Source: Mortierella sp. BCC40632 (lineage: Eukaryota > Mortierellomycota > Mortierellomycetes > Mortierellales > Mortierellaceae). Taken from it: a stretch of DNA of 64,000 nucleotides. The stretch covers positions 868,001-932,000 of the forward strand of contig WAEK01000019.1 in NCBI GenBank assembly GCA_011634665.1, in the 5' to 3' direction. This document shows, one piece after another, positions 11,924 to 24,365 of this stretch. The notes beneath the pieces were generated by a model, which was not told where the DNA came from, did not search any database, and saw only the letters and a list, made by a program, of their open reading frames with translations. A program made the translations under genes and the position numbers. The stretch's first letter is position 1. Each line of letters starts with the position of its first letter.

Positions 11924-13571
11924 ATGTCCGGAAAGAAGGTAGTGTCCCCTGTCCCCTGCTTTGAACACAAGTCCTGTCTCCACTCCTCCCCTCTCCCCTT
12001 TTTTCTCGAGAAAAAAAAAATGCTAATCTACTAGTTCAAACATATCTTACCAGATTGGATTCATTGTCAATAGGCGCGGTGGTGGCGGTAAAGGCGGAAA
12101 GACCTGGGATAAGGTAAGCTATCCTCTTACTTCTCCTGTGCATTGACAAACATCCCAGCGAATCGTGCGTGCGTGTGTGTGTGTGTGTGTGGAGAGATAA
12201 CACTGACTTTAATCTGTACACTCACAGCTGGAACCCGAGGTCTCAAAACGTCTCTCTGGGACTGGGTGGAAGGTCGAGTTCACACAGCACTCTGGACATG
12301 CTTCAGACCTTGCTGCCCAGATGGTCAAGGATGGCTTCAATGTCGTTGTCGCCCTTGGTGGTAGGTGGTTTTGGTCTCCTCCCCTCCTCCTCTTCCCCTC
12401 TCCCCTCTCCCTTCCCTCCCACTTCTGTGCCTTTTTTTTTTTTTGCACTATCCAATACTAGCCTTGATATAGACTAACTCAATTTTTATTTCCTTCTCCC
12501 AGGCGATGGCACTATCAGCCAGGTCGTCCATGGTTATATGATGGCCAACGGAAATGCTCATGGTTGTTCCATCGGCATCATCTCTTCAGGAACAGGTGGT
12601 GATTTCGTCCGCACTACCAAGACGCCAAAAGACCCTGTTCAGGCCCTAGTAAGTTATGTTGGTTGGAGGAACACCTGTGGTTGAGGACTTTCTTTTTCTA
12701 GGCGGACACTCAACTAAAGAGAACTCTTTGTCAATTTAGGATATTATCATCAATGCGGAGGGAACCTCAGTCGATGTCGGACACGTTACCTGTGCCAAAC
12801 CCGATGCTCCATCAGAGACGAACCAGCAATATTTTATTAACATTTGTTCTGTCGGAATCAGGTAAAGAATATGATCAAGGTGGAAGAGATTATACACACA
12901 TTGTCTCTTCCTTCGATTGTATTAACACTCGAGACTCTTTGATTTGATTCTCTAGTGGCGCTATTATCAAGAGGGTTGAATCCTCCTCGATTGCCAAGTA
13001 CATTTCTGGCGGTCTTGTATACTGGCTTTATACATATCTCACCGGCTTGACCTACAAACCACCAGCCGTCAAGTATGTCTTGGACGAAGGTTCAAGCGCT
13101 GATGACAAGGGGAAGCAGATTGGTGTTTACATCATGGCCGTATCCAACGGAAGATACCTTGGCGGTAACATGAATATTGCACCCAAGGCCGACATCTCGG
13201 ACGGAAAGGTAACCAAGACTTTTTTTTTTGTAGTGTTCAAGTAGTCTTGTTCGCTTACAGCTCACATATGAACCGCTCTTTATCTTCTCTCTCTCTAGTT
13301 TGATGTTGTCTGTCTCCATGACTTGTCGTTGATGGACGCAGTCTTCAAGGCCTCTCCAACACTAAAGTCCGGAAACCTGATGACTCTTCCTGCACACCAG
13401 GCATTCACACAGAAAAACAGCAAAGTCACCATGACTCCTGTTGACCCTTCCGCCAAGGTCTATGTCGAGGCCGATGGTGAAGTAGCAGGCATCCTTCCTG
13501 CTACATGGAGTATTGTCCCAGCTGGCTGCAAGATGATCCTCCCTACCAATCAAGGCAAGAAGCTCTTCTAG
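11924..13571 (+). CDS. Lipid kinase with diacylglycerol kinase catalytic fold
   Basis: This belongs to the DAGK-catalytic/sphingosine-kinase-like superfamily, which phosphorylates lipid hydroxyls such as diacylglycerol or long-chain bases. Seven exons (11924-11938, 12054-12113, 12228-12360, 12503-12648, 12740-12861, 12956-13208, 13299-13571) give 333 residues. Motifs: glycine-rich FIVNRRGGGGKGGKTW near residue 8; the nucleotide-binding GGDGT followed by ISQVVHGYMM around residue 70; SSGTGGDFVRT, the second conserved loop; and GRYLGGNMNIAPKADISDGK in the beta-rich second domain. There is no C1, PH or membrane segment, so it is the compact YegS/BmrU-like form rather than a multidomain DAG kinase. 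Exon 1 encodes only MSGKK. The substrate cannot be told from sequence. Confidence 0.9.
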
Positions 13572-13877
13572 ATTTACCAACCATCCCTTAATAAAGAGTT
13601 CACCTTTAACATACATTCACAAAAAAAAAGGAACCTGATGTACCGCTTACAACAGCGTTTATTCTCATGCTACTACTATTGGGTGATAGGCCACTTGAAT
13701 AGCTTGTGAACGACTCTGGGAGTATGATACATCTCGTTTTTTTTTTTGGGTTTCTTTTGCTTGCAAGGAGTAAAGCCCGCAAAGTGTCTTTTTCTCTGAT
13801 AGTATGGTACAGATATGGAGTAAAGTCTGCCTCAAAATAAGAACAGAACTATGGACTTGAGAATCTGAAGAACAGAT

Positions 13878-15508
<1,631 letters not shown>

Positions 15509-15578
15509 AGCAAAGGAAATAGCTGCACTAGAAAGAGGACGAATGAAACAATTACAACACGACTCCACCCACGCTTTC

Positions 15579-15609
<31 letters not shown>

Positions 15610-15961
15610 TCAGCTGGAAAAGGGGGTGATGTTTCTGTCATGGAGCTTTTTTAGACCAAAAAAAAAAAAGAAAAAAAACAAGGAGAAAACAAAAACAAAT
15701 AGCGGGCTTGCAACCAACATAGCATCCTTGCCATACCAGCAGATTGCAGTTCAGGATTCGTTCTTTTGTTTCTTTTTTTTATTTTTTTTTTTATGTCAGC
15801 GCTTCCAGTTCTGATATGTATAATACCAACAATAAACAACATGGCTGTACGCTTGAAAACACATGACAGATGACTTTAATAGTGGACGAGAGAAAAACAG
15901 ATTAAATGCAAGTGTTTAAAAAAAAAAAGAGTGAGAATGCAATCGATCTATAATGCTCATT
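15509..15961. other. Convergent spacer H3 / AATF
   Basis: 3' flanks of two convergent genes. It holds a T run at 15580-15608 and A/T-rich stretches at 15659-15680 and 15770-15793. These probably include both 3' UTRs and polyadenylation sites. No other feature seen. Confidence 0.6.
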
Positions 15962-18396
15962 TCATCCAAAGATGCGAAGACCATCGTCTGGTACAACTTC
16001 GTCCTCTTCCTCTTCCTCTGCCTCTGCTTCGTCCGCTAGGTTGCCTCCTTTCCTTCCTAACAAGGATGAAAAGAGCTCCTCAATCATCTCTTCGTGCCAA
16101 GTGCCTGCTGGTACAGGCGCCATAAAGCTCTGGAGCTTCTCATGGACGTGGTACCTATTGACCAAGAAAAAAGAAAAAAAAAAGTTTTTTTTTTAACAGC
16201 GTGACCGACGTTAGTATCATTCGAAATCAACAAATAGATTTCATCAAGTACCCCCCGGACTTTTAAGAGATTTCTCTTATCTTACCTTAGTCGGCGACCC
16301 TTGCTTGCTTTCGTATCCACTTGCTTCTTTGCTTGCTTTGTCTGTCGGAGAGCCGCCCACCGCATGCCCATGGAGGTTGGGTCATCGTTGTCCACCATTC
16401 GGGACTCGATCAACTCTCGCAAAAGCTGTTGATAAAAGTCGCCATCATCAAAAATCTCTTCGTCATGGTTCGAGAGATGAGCATCCAAATTTCCAGAGCT
16501 GGGAACCTTTTCTCCTGCATTCTCGTCCTCGTCCTCTTCTTCTTCTGCCTTGGGCTCAGTACCCAAAACACGAAACTCTGTGCGCTTCAACTGTGTCCGC
16601 TTCAACAGTCTGTCCTTATCAGCCATTGTTTGTGAAATTTGTGTCATAACGCCCTGTAAAAAAAAAAAAAGAAAAGAGAATTATCAATGATTAGGTGTTA
16701 CAATGTTAGACCCTGCGTTTGGCCTTTTGAGAACATCTCTGCTGAACAAGCACACACACACACATAGAGAGAGAGAGAGAGAGAGAGAGAATTAATTACC
16801 TGGTTCATGGCCTTGAATTTTTTGTTGAGTGGGATACCGCTGGCAATCTGGACCTTGTTGCTCCATTTTTCGAGCGTGTTATTACGATAGGGTCTCCATG
16901 CTTCGTCCAATCCTTCCATATCTTTCCATGCCTTGGTGGCCCATGCGTCGTCCTCCAATTGCTGATTCCTCGTCTCTTCATCCTCAAGATCACCAAGTGT
17001 CCGTTTGTTGGTCTTGGGGACCTTGACGTCGTCCATCTTGCGGAACAATCCCGTTCGTAATGTGATCAGGGTATCGATAAGCGATCGAAGGCCATGTTTG
17101 GCCTGCTCAAGTGATTCTGCAGACTCGTTGGTCAAGAATTCATCGTAGATGTCGGGTTGTGGGAAAGTGTTGATCAATGACACGGGTTTCTGGAAACGGA
17201 TACGGGCATCCAAAAGAGTCTCCCACAAAGCCTAGAGAAGGAGAGTAGAAGAAGAGGGGGTGGGGGTGGGTGGAAGTCATATGAGTGGAGCGTTACAAAA
17301 TAGTGAATATCGCCTAGAGAAGCTGCCTGGAATCCTATCATGATTCCGGATACCAAAAAAAAAAGAAAAAGAAAAAAGAAACCCTACCATTTGTGCCTTG
17401 ACATGGATACCCTTTTCAACATCATCGCTAACACTCTTGGTCATGCTCCGAAGAAGGTCCTTCTCTTCCTGCTGAATCTTTTGTAGCTCCTCCTGCATTT
17501 CCTTGGGTGTGGACGAGATACCGGCAGACGAAAAGTCGCCGTAACCATCATCATCATCCTCGTCCTCGTCGCTCTCACCTTCCTCATCCTCTTCATCTTC
17601 GTCCTCTTCCTCATCTTCATCATCCTCGTCTTCTTGGCCATCATCGCTGCCAGATTGGTCGATTCCTGCCATGAGATCTTCGCCGTCATCAAGGTCGTCA
17701 TCCGAGGCAACATCATTCTCGAATTCGTCGCTTCCAGCATTGCTATCCTCGTCGTCCTCAACTGTGTCATCGTCATCCTCTGCAGCCTCCATTTCTTCGT
17801 CCTCGTCTTCGCTCTCCATTCCAAGTGCCTGTTTTCTAGAACTCTTCTTGCCCTTGTATTTAGGATCGTCCATCAAGAACTGTTTGTTTCTCAACTGACT
17901 CTTTCTAAAGTTGAAAGAAATAGTAAAAAAGGGAGAGAGAGAGAGAAAAAAAATTGGTATTAGGTTTCCGTTGGTCGAGTAGAAAAAGTAGAAAGAGTAG
18001 AAAGAGCTATGATCCGTCAACAGTTCTTGAGATAGCCCTGGTATCAGTGGTGAATATCCTACCCCACGGCCACATAGTGCTCCCGACCAGAAAATTCGTT
18101 TTCGTTTTCTTCGGCATCGCTTCCAGCATCGCTATCACCGCCGTGAGAGGTCTGGAAGGTGTCATCTAGATTCTCTGGATCATAGTCTATTATAGCGTTT
18201 TTCGTGTAGAAGAGTCACAGACACCAAGGAGTTAGGTGAACCCTTTTTTTTTTTTTCCGGTCATCAAGTAGATTGCAGTCCATGGTTGAATGTCCTGTTC
18301 CTCAGCCTCTTTGTCTTTTCTTTTCATTTTACCCTTGGGTGTGGTGGTTGAAAGTTCAGCGAGCTGCTCAGCAAGAGATTTCTTGGGCTTGACCAT
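15962..18396 (-). CDS. BFR2: AATF/Bfr2-type ribosome biogenesis protein
   Basis: A nucleolar protein of the AATF/TRAUB family (yeast Bfr2), required for early 40S/18S rRNA processing in the small-subunit processome. Six exons (18396-18333, 18186-18063, 17904-17388, 17231-16800, 16653-16286, 16154-15962) give 565 residues. Family blocks in order: DYDPENLDDTF near the N-terminus; VGKSQLRNKQ; a long Asp/Glu run (plus-strand 17520-17820); the AATF domain with LWETLLDARIRFQKP; the SQTMADKDRLLKRTQLKR segment; and the TRAUB domain with SFMAPVPAGTWHEEMIEELF and LFSSLLGRK. Exon 1 is only 21 codons plus one base. Its ATG lies about 74 bases from a duplicated repeat module that also abuts NOP10, another nucleolar-RNP gene. 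Confidence 0.93.
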
Positions 18397-18469
18397 GGTA
18401 AACGCAGTTTGAGGTGAGAGGAGTGTTCAGATGAATGCCTCAGCTCCTCCATAGTGGGGAAGACTTTGC

Positions 18470-18872
18470 TTTTTTTTTTTTTTGGTGGCTTGCCAAATAT
18501 CATAACAACCTAAAAGACCATTACCCTGCTTCCACCACTGTCATTCTCCATTTCTTTCCTCTACTATTCAAAGTCGGGAGCCCCTCCCATCCTCCTCCTC
18601 CTCCTCCCCCCTAGAATCAACACTCTCCTATTCTCTAGAAAATATATTCAGCTTGATGAACAACATAGTATAGATGCAATCGTTACTATGCCAGCCAACA
18701 AATAAACCAACAAAACATGCTAGTCAATGAAACCTTATTTTCCTAAACAGCACTCCCTCTATGGACAAAGAAGGAGAAGACAGAGCTTGGGACAGATAAT
18801 CCCTGGAGCGTCGTATTCCCACACGGACAGGAAAACCTATACTTTCTCATAAAGAGGGATTTGTATTGCTAC
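18470..18872 (-). repeat. Dispersed ~400-bp module, copy A
   Basis: This segment matches 21243-21692 in the same orientation with substitutions and small indels. Shared stretches include GGTGGCTTGCCAAA, ATCAACACTCTCCTA, TTCAGCTTGATGAACAACA, GTTACTATGCCAGCCAACAA and GGAGCGTCGTATTCCCACAC. On the minus strand each copy ends in an A run (14 nt here), the look of a retroposed sequence, hence the strand given. No RNA polymerase III box or long ORF is evident. It lies directly upstream of AATF/BFR2. Confidence 0.8.
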
Positions 18873-19529
18873 TCTGAAGCCAAAAGTATGAACCTGGACA
18901 AAGGCTAGGTAAACTCTGTCATCGATTCTAACGGGGAAAAAAAAGTGGTGTCGGGGCCCAAGACACGAGGTGCAGGAAAGTAGAATGGTGGGACATCCTG
19001 ACCGCCTTACTTGGAGTTGCTATCGACTTTTGTTGTGTTTTGGTGCCAGATGGCGAACTTTGGTTGACGCTCGTGATGTCCAACAGTGCTTACGTCTCCG
19101 ACGAACTGATTGGGAAGAAGCAAGTTCAGCTAAAGCCATGACAACAGCGGCTGCGCCTTTCGCGTCTCTACGTAGACAGGTGGCACTAGGTTGACCACCA
19201 TATCTGCTTGTCACCCTGATTTCTATAGTGACGGTGTGTGTCCGTTTGACGGCACTGCTGGAGTGCTTCATCTTTGAAGCTCTTGAAGAGACAACTCCGC
19301 CGGAGGCACCTAGTATTCTGACAATATTCTGACAAAATACTCGAGACCTTCCTGTTTTCTATGGTGAGTGGCGATAATTTCCTGGATTTTTTTAACAACC
19401 GGCACTCTTCTCATCAAAGAAAAATAGGTAATCGTCTGTTTCAGCATGTCTACAAAGCCAAAGGTGTCTTAGTGCCATAGTCTTGGCAACCTGTTCACGA
19501 AATCATATTTTGAGCCTTGCAAAGGCCTG

Positions 19530-20130
19530 CAAGACTTCAACTATGAAGATGTTGATCTGGTCGAAACGGTACAAAATGGACAAGAACAAAGTGCGCAGAG
19601 AATGGAGCGTCGCGAGGAAGCGCCTGGGCAAGAGTCACCATCAGTCGCCGCGGGAAGCAGGTGCTAGACTTGACTCGACGTGAGTGGCTGGTCTGCACAC
19701 CGAGTATGAAACGAAGTTCTTTAAGGATCATCAAGCCTTACACAAAGTGATTACCAAGCAGCAGATCGTTGAGTATGAGAAAGAGGAAGTATATGGCTTT
19801 ATGCCGTGTTTTTAAGCCGGCTTCATCAAAACTGATACTAAGATTTTTTTTCATAGCCTACATGCATCTTTCTTCCATGACGATCTTGCAAACAAATTCG
19901 GGCTTTGTGACGGGGATCAAGAGCTGTACAATGTGGCGACCAAGTGGTTCAGGGCAAAGCTAGGGCGAGATAAAGAGTCCGCCACTCGAGAGTCAAGGAA
20001 CGAACACTTCAAGAATCCTTGGGTGCATGATCTACTTTACGACATATAATCTTGCATTTCATCAAAACATGATTATCCCATTAAAAGAGATATTGCAAGA
20101 GTACAATTTAACATACTTATTGGCTGTACT
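19530..20130 (+). pseudogene. Degenerate coding sequence, possible mobile-element relic
   Basis: The plus strand shows protein-like runs broken by stops and frame changes. One is an acidic segment with YEDVDLVETVQNGQEQSAQR (about 19540-19600). A later run reads NKFGLCDGDQELYNVATKWF, then RNEHFKNPWVHDLLYDI, a stop, and then KHDYPIKRDIARVQFNILIG (about 19890-20120). The last part vaguely recalls the integrase-like FluG/tyrosine-recombinase families abundant in fungal genomes, but I cannot confirm this. It sits between two copies of a repeat, which fits a dead insertion. Confidence 0.35.
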
Positions 20131-20200
20131 CTGGACTCAAGCTCCTCTGCACTGGTATTAATCCTACTCAGATGAAAACACGTATACATCATTTTGGATC

Positions 20201-20587
20201 ATGCTTGATTCGTCGTTTTGCAAACTGGCATCCCGGGTCTTATATAATGGGTTCGAGAACGAGAACCATTTCACCCCATCCGCCTGGTGTCACGCTCTTT
20301 CAAGAGGAACAAAATTTGCCAAGGGTACTATTGTCGATGCTTATTACCTTGCTCGCGACAGCTGCGTCAGTACCGTTTTTGAGGTCACCGGATCGCCCTC
20401 TTGCATCAACCACTCGAAATACAACCATGGTTTGGAGAAATCATGTGGGAATTCAGCGAACGGAAGATACAAGCTTAGGATTCCTGAAATCCCCTATCCT
20501 ACTTGGCTACGCTCCTCCCATCGAAGACCACCAATAAAGTCTCTTGCTCTTTGCAAAAACACCACACTTCAGGGACTGAAAGAATAG
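20201..20587 (+). CDS. Unrecognised 128-residue ORF
   Basis: An uninterrupted ATG-initiated frame beginning MLDSSFCKLASRVLYNGFEN. It is Cys- and His-containing with no repeat bias, no signal peptide and no membrane segment. I recognise no family. It directly follows the degenerate coding stretch and overlaps another open frame on the same strand, so it may be part of the same decayed element rather than a gene. Confidence 0.2.
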   Translation: MLDSSFCKLASRVLYNGFENENHFTPSAWCHALSRGTKFAKGTIVDAYYLARDSCVSTVFEVTGSPSCINHSKYNHGLEKSCGNSANGRYKLRIPEIPYPTWLRSSHRRPPIKSLALCKNTTLQGLKE

Positions 20588-21239
20588 AGAAATCCTATCA
20601 TCAATTGCCGTTGGCATCTTTTTTACTCTCTTGCTATCCTACTCCTTATTCGCGGTCTTGTATTTCATTCACGTTTGACCAAACACATATTTCCCTAGCT
20701 CTGTTCTGTTTGTCCAAATCTGGGGTACACTACTTGGCCTTTTTTCTTCTTCTCTCTGTCGCTTATGCTTCGTAGTGTCAAGCAAGTCAAAGTGCTAATT
20801 GTCCATATCATCTGTTTTTGTTTTTTTCTGCTCTGCTTATTCGCTACTCCAACAGGATCGTACTAAATATGATTCAGGGACCATAAGATACGCTATTCGT
20901 GCTCGACAAAGATCGAGAGGTAGTGAAGCATCGCATCCTAGCACGTATTTTTGATTTCGAGGCGTTCAGTCATAATCCAACGGACGGTAGTTTTGGGCCA
21001 TATCCGAATTGAGTGTTCCTCTCGTACCAACTCAGATGAATATTGCAAAAACACTTCTTCAGTAGGGCTCACGTTCTCCATTAGTGGATGAACAACCCTA
21101 CGCATACTGAACTCTGCTTCAGTAGTGATATGAAGAGCCGACACCGAAGGATCAAAAGATAACTTCGTGATGAACGCTTGACTACCACAAGTCAGTCGTC
21201 TCACTTGATAGGGAGGCCCTCGATAGTAGGGAGGGACTA

Positions 21240-21242
<3 letters not shown>

Positions 21243-21274
<32 letters not shown>

Positions 21275-21692
21275 TGGTGGCTTGCCAAAAATCATAACAA
21301 TCTAAAGGACCATTACCAAACCAGTCCACGGTCCAAAAAGTTTTCTTTGCCATCCTCTGCCCATCCTCCATTCTTTCATCCCCCAAAAAGAGACTATTCA
21401 AGGTAGAGAGGCCTCCCATCCTCCTCCTCTAGAATCAACACTCTCCTACTCTCTGGAGCATACATTCAGCTTGATGAACAACACAGTGTCGTTACTATGC
21501 CAGCCAACAAACAAACCAACAAAAACCTGGACCGCATGCTAGTCAACAAAAACCTTGTTCTCCTAAACAGCACTCTCTTCATGGACAAAGAAGAAGAAGA
21601 CAGGACTTGGGATAAATAATTCCTGGAGCGTCGTATTCCCACACGGACAAGGGACTTGTAGCTTTCTTACGGAGAGGGATTTGTATCGCTAA
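21243..21692 (-). repeat. Dispersed module, copy B
   Basis: Second copy of the module at 18470-18872, about 2.77 kb away in direct orientation. Its minus-strand A run is longer (about 31 nt, 21243-21273). Copy B carries a ~60-nt insertion relative to copy A after CCATTACC. Homology stops at GGATTTGTATCGCTA, 48 bases before the NOP10 start codon, so the module forms most of the immediate NOP10 upstream region. Confidence 0.8.
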
Positions 21693-21739
21693 CCTTCCCC
21701 GCCTTTCTCGTTTTATTTTTGGGATCTGGGCACCTCTAG

Positions 21740-22086
21740 ATGCATCTTATGTACACTTTGTCGCCCGAGGGCAAGCGTATCTACACCCTCAAGGTATGAG
21801 AAAAGCAGCAAAGAAAAAAGAAAGGAAGAAAGAAAGAGAAAAAGACCTATAGCACGGAAGCATATTATCGGTCATGATCATCTCTAACAATCCTGATCGT
21901 CTCTCTCTCTCAATTTCTCTCAATCTTGACTCTTCACCCAAGTAGAAGTTGACTTCTTCCGGAGCTGTCACCAAGTCGGCACACCCAGCTCGTTTCTCTC
22001 CCGATGACAAGTACTCTCGTCACCGTGTCACACTTAAGAAGCGTTTCGGCCTCTTGTTGACCCAGCTCCCCTGCAAGCAGTTGTAA
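21740..22086 (+). CDS. NOP10: H/ACA snoRNP protein Nop10
   Basis: A small protein that contacts the pseudouridine synthase Cbf5/dyskerin in H/ACA snoRNPs, acting in rRNA pseudouridylation. Two exons, 21740-21793 and 21946-22086, encode 64 residues, the family's usual size. Exon 1 encodes [18 protein letters not shown] and exon 2 carries the diagnostic [20 protein letters not shown] followed by [10 protein letters not shown]. The Cys residues that bind zinc in archaeal Nop10 are absent, as usual in eukaryotes. It ends directly in an A-rich stretch. It is short enough to be missed by size-filtered gene calling. Confidence 0.95.
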
Positions 22087-22330
22087 AAAAAAAAACCAGA
22101 GAAGCAAATGAAACAGAGAATTTGGGATCTTGAAAAAAAAAAACACAATACAGTCAGCCCGCACTCTCAACCATCGCCTACTTTTTTTTTTTTTTTTCTC
22201 AGCCTTCTTTCTATCCAGCATCGTGTACAATTCTTCAATTCAGTCACTTTTTTTTTTTTTTTTTTTTCTCCTTTTTCCTTTTTTTTTTTTCTCAGTTCCA
22301 CCTCAGAAGCGAAACGTCGACTCGGGAATT

Positions 22331-22376
<46 letters not shown>

Positions 22377-22739
22377 AGAGGATAGTTTTTGAACAAGGAA
22401 AGTGTAGAGAGACTTGACTCCTAATTACTGTCTATGGGAAGGATCCTTGTACCATATCTCAAAGGCTTCAACTTTCCTTTGTCTTGTTTTGTCCAGATGA
22501 GAAATTCAAGGGAGGAGAGGGGGGAGGGGAGGGTTGCGCTTCTAGACAAACTATTTGCTGTCTTGGCTCCTTCCTCCCCCCTCCCCACACACACTTCTTC
22601 AGTGCTCTGAATAAAGGAATGTTGAAGGGACTTTTCTTCTATCTGAACTCAGATATCTTAAATTCATTGGACGCTCTGTGTAGTGCAGGACTCTTTTTTT
22701 TTTTTTTTTTTTTTTTCTGGAGAGGAAGAGGACTAACAC
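22087..22739. other. Convergent spacer NOP10 / deacetylase, with 40-nt A run
   Basis: Homopolymer-rich 3' flank. T runs lie near 22182-22197, 22248-22267 and 22694-22715, and an uninterrupted A run of about 40 nt at 22335-22374. No gene. The region before 22740 should hold the 3' UTR of the minus-strand deacetylase. Confidence 0.6.
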
Positions 22740-24147
22740 CTATGCCTTTCCTAGATATCCACGCAAGACTCCTCCTACGTTCACTCCCAACTTCTCGATA
22801 CAATAACCTCCTTCCTGAATAAACAGAGTCGGAACACCAATCTTTCGGATCGCTTCACCCATTCGAGGATAAGCTTCCGAGGTGATCAAGAATCCAGCAA
22901 TAGGATCCTCCTTGAAGGTATCCACTCCAAGCGAAACAATAATATAATCTGGCTTGTAAGGCACAACCGATTCTTGAATCAACTTTTCCAGTGTCTCGAT
23001 ATACTCATCATCCGTTGTATTCTTTGGCAAGGGGAGGTTAATGTTGTAACCGAGTCCTTCACCCTTACCCTTCTCAAGTTCTGATCCTGTAAAGTATGGG
23101 TAGTCGTCTTCGGAATGGAGCGAGGTGTAAAGTGGGTTCCGCGCACTGTAAAAGATCTCTTGGGTGCCATTGCCACTATCAGAGTAAAAAAAAAAGAAAA
23201 AGAAAAGAAGGAGGGGAGGCGTTTAGCGCGTCAAGATCGCCTCATCTCCAGGAAAAAAAAAAAAAAAAAAAAGACCGTGCCATGAGAGAGAAAGCCAAAT
23301 GTCCTTACTGGTGAAAGTCAATGTCAATGATGGCCACTTTCTTGGCCTGACCCGACACCTTTTCAGTCTGATCAATGATCCACTGAGTAGCTACAGCAGC
23401 ATTGTTGATGAAACAATATCCACCACAGATGTTGGATTGTGCATGATGTCCTGGGGGCCTCACCAATGCATAGAGACCTGGTGGGCTGTTGCGATTTGTG
23501 GCGCCATCGGTGACACTCTTTTCAAATACGGTTCCGAGACGCAACAACTCTTTCGAGGCTGTCAAAGTAATCTGCGCGGCATTCCATGCAGCCTTAAAAG
23601 TGTCTGTGGTACAGAAAAGGGCGAAGGGTTTGAAAGAAAAACAAGAAAAAAAAATTGGACGACCAATTGGTTCCCCTCAGAGGGATGTTAGGCACATGAG
23701 CAAAAGAGTCCGATCCCACGCTTGGGAATGACTCGAAATTTCACACGGTCCTGGAGGTCACAACTCAAAAGATGGAGCCCTCCTCTTCTCTCCTTTCCTT
23801 TTTTTTTTTTTTTTTTTTTCAGTCCATACTTTCTGTGATAACGGCCGACATATCAAAGCAATATTCTCCTGCTTTGGCAAAGCTGTTCTTTTGGTTTGGC
23901 AAGACCAATTTGAAGCTTTCGATGAGGAATAGTCGAGGGGATGACACCATTGGGATGACCCCCCTGAGCAATCCACTCTTCATTGGCCGTCTCAAGGTAA
24001 TCGTAAAAATCTTGAGCGTGTACCTTGAGGATCGGTTCCTTGCCAAAATCTTCAAACTGTTCCGTGATCTCGAACAACTCGGGACGCTCTGCTAGGAACC
24101 GGTGAATCACTTCGCGACGTTCAGGACTCTCTAGAGTGAGGATCATT

Positions 24148-24189
<42 letters not shown>

Positions 24190-24365
24190 AGCAGACGTTG
24201 AGCATTGAGAAATTGTTAAAATGGGGACGATACAAGTTGGAGAGTCCTAGTTTCTTGTCGGGAGTAGACTCGAGACATACCAAAGTACTGAGTCTCGCCT
24301 CCGTCGAGGAGTTCGAATTTAGGTGTGTGCATTGTCGTGCACAACTTGGAGGTGTAGACTTTCAT
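22740..24365 (-). CDS. Acetylpolyamine amidohydrolase-like deacetylase (histone deacetylase superfamily), 1-nt frameshift
   Basis: A zinc-dependent deacetylase of the HDAC/acetylpolyamine amidohydrolase superfamily. Exons 24365-24281, 24130-23830, 23603-23309 and 23175-22740 give about 371 residues if one extra base is discounted. Catalytic features are present: PPGHHA (the His-His pair), IIDIDFH, GGYCFINNAA, YIIVSLGVDTFKEDP with the zinc-binding Asp, and EGGYCIEKLG with the GGY tyrosine. The GVDTFKEDP form and the ESPERREVI start resemble bacterial-type acetylpolyamine amidohydrolases more than class I HDACs. In exon 2 the frame switches at the TTTT run 23889-23892 (AAAA in sense), between the IPSTIPH block and the AKAGEYCFDMSAVI block. 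An alternative ATG in frame lies at 24380. A 38-nt A run occupies intron 1. This could be a recent pseudogene, a sequencing error or a real recoding event. Confidence 0.82.

Larger units (their letters stand above)
18873..21242. other. Repeat-flanked interval without an intact gene
   Basis: About 2.4 kb between the two repeat copies. It contains decayed protein-like sequence (see 19530-20130) and an intact but unrecognised plus-strand frame at 20201-20587. There is also a minus-strand open stretch at 20938-21240 with protein-like composition (for example TCGSQAFITKLSFDPSVSAL) that runs into copy B's T run. The base composition and lack of long simple repeats differ from the gene spacers elsewhere, suggesting inserted or degenerate material. 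Confidence 0.5.

Noticed and set aside
18655..18670. C-box-like TTGATGA in both repeat copies as a C/D snoRNA
   Set aside because: The first base does not fit RTGATGA and no D box at a proper distance with terminal complementarity could be found in both copies.
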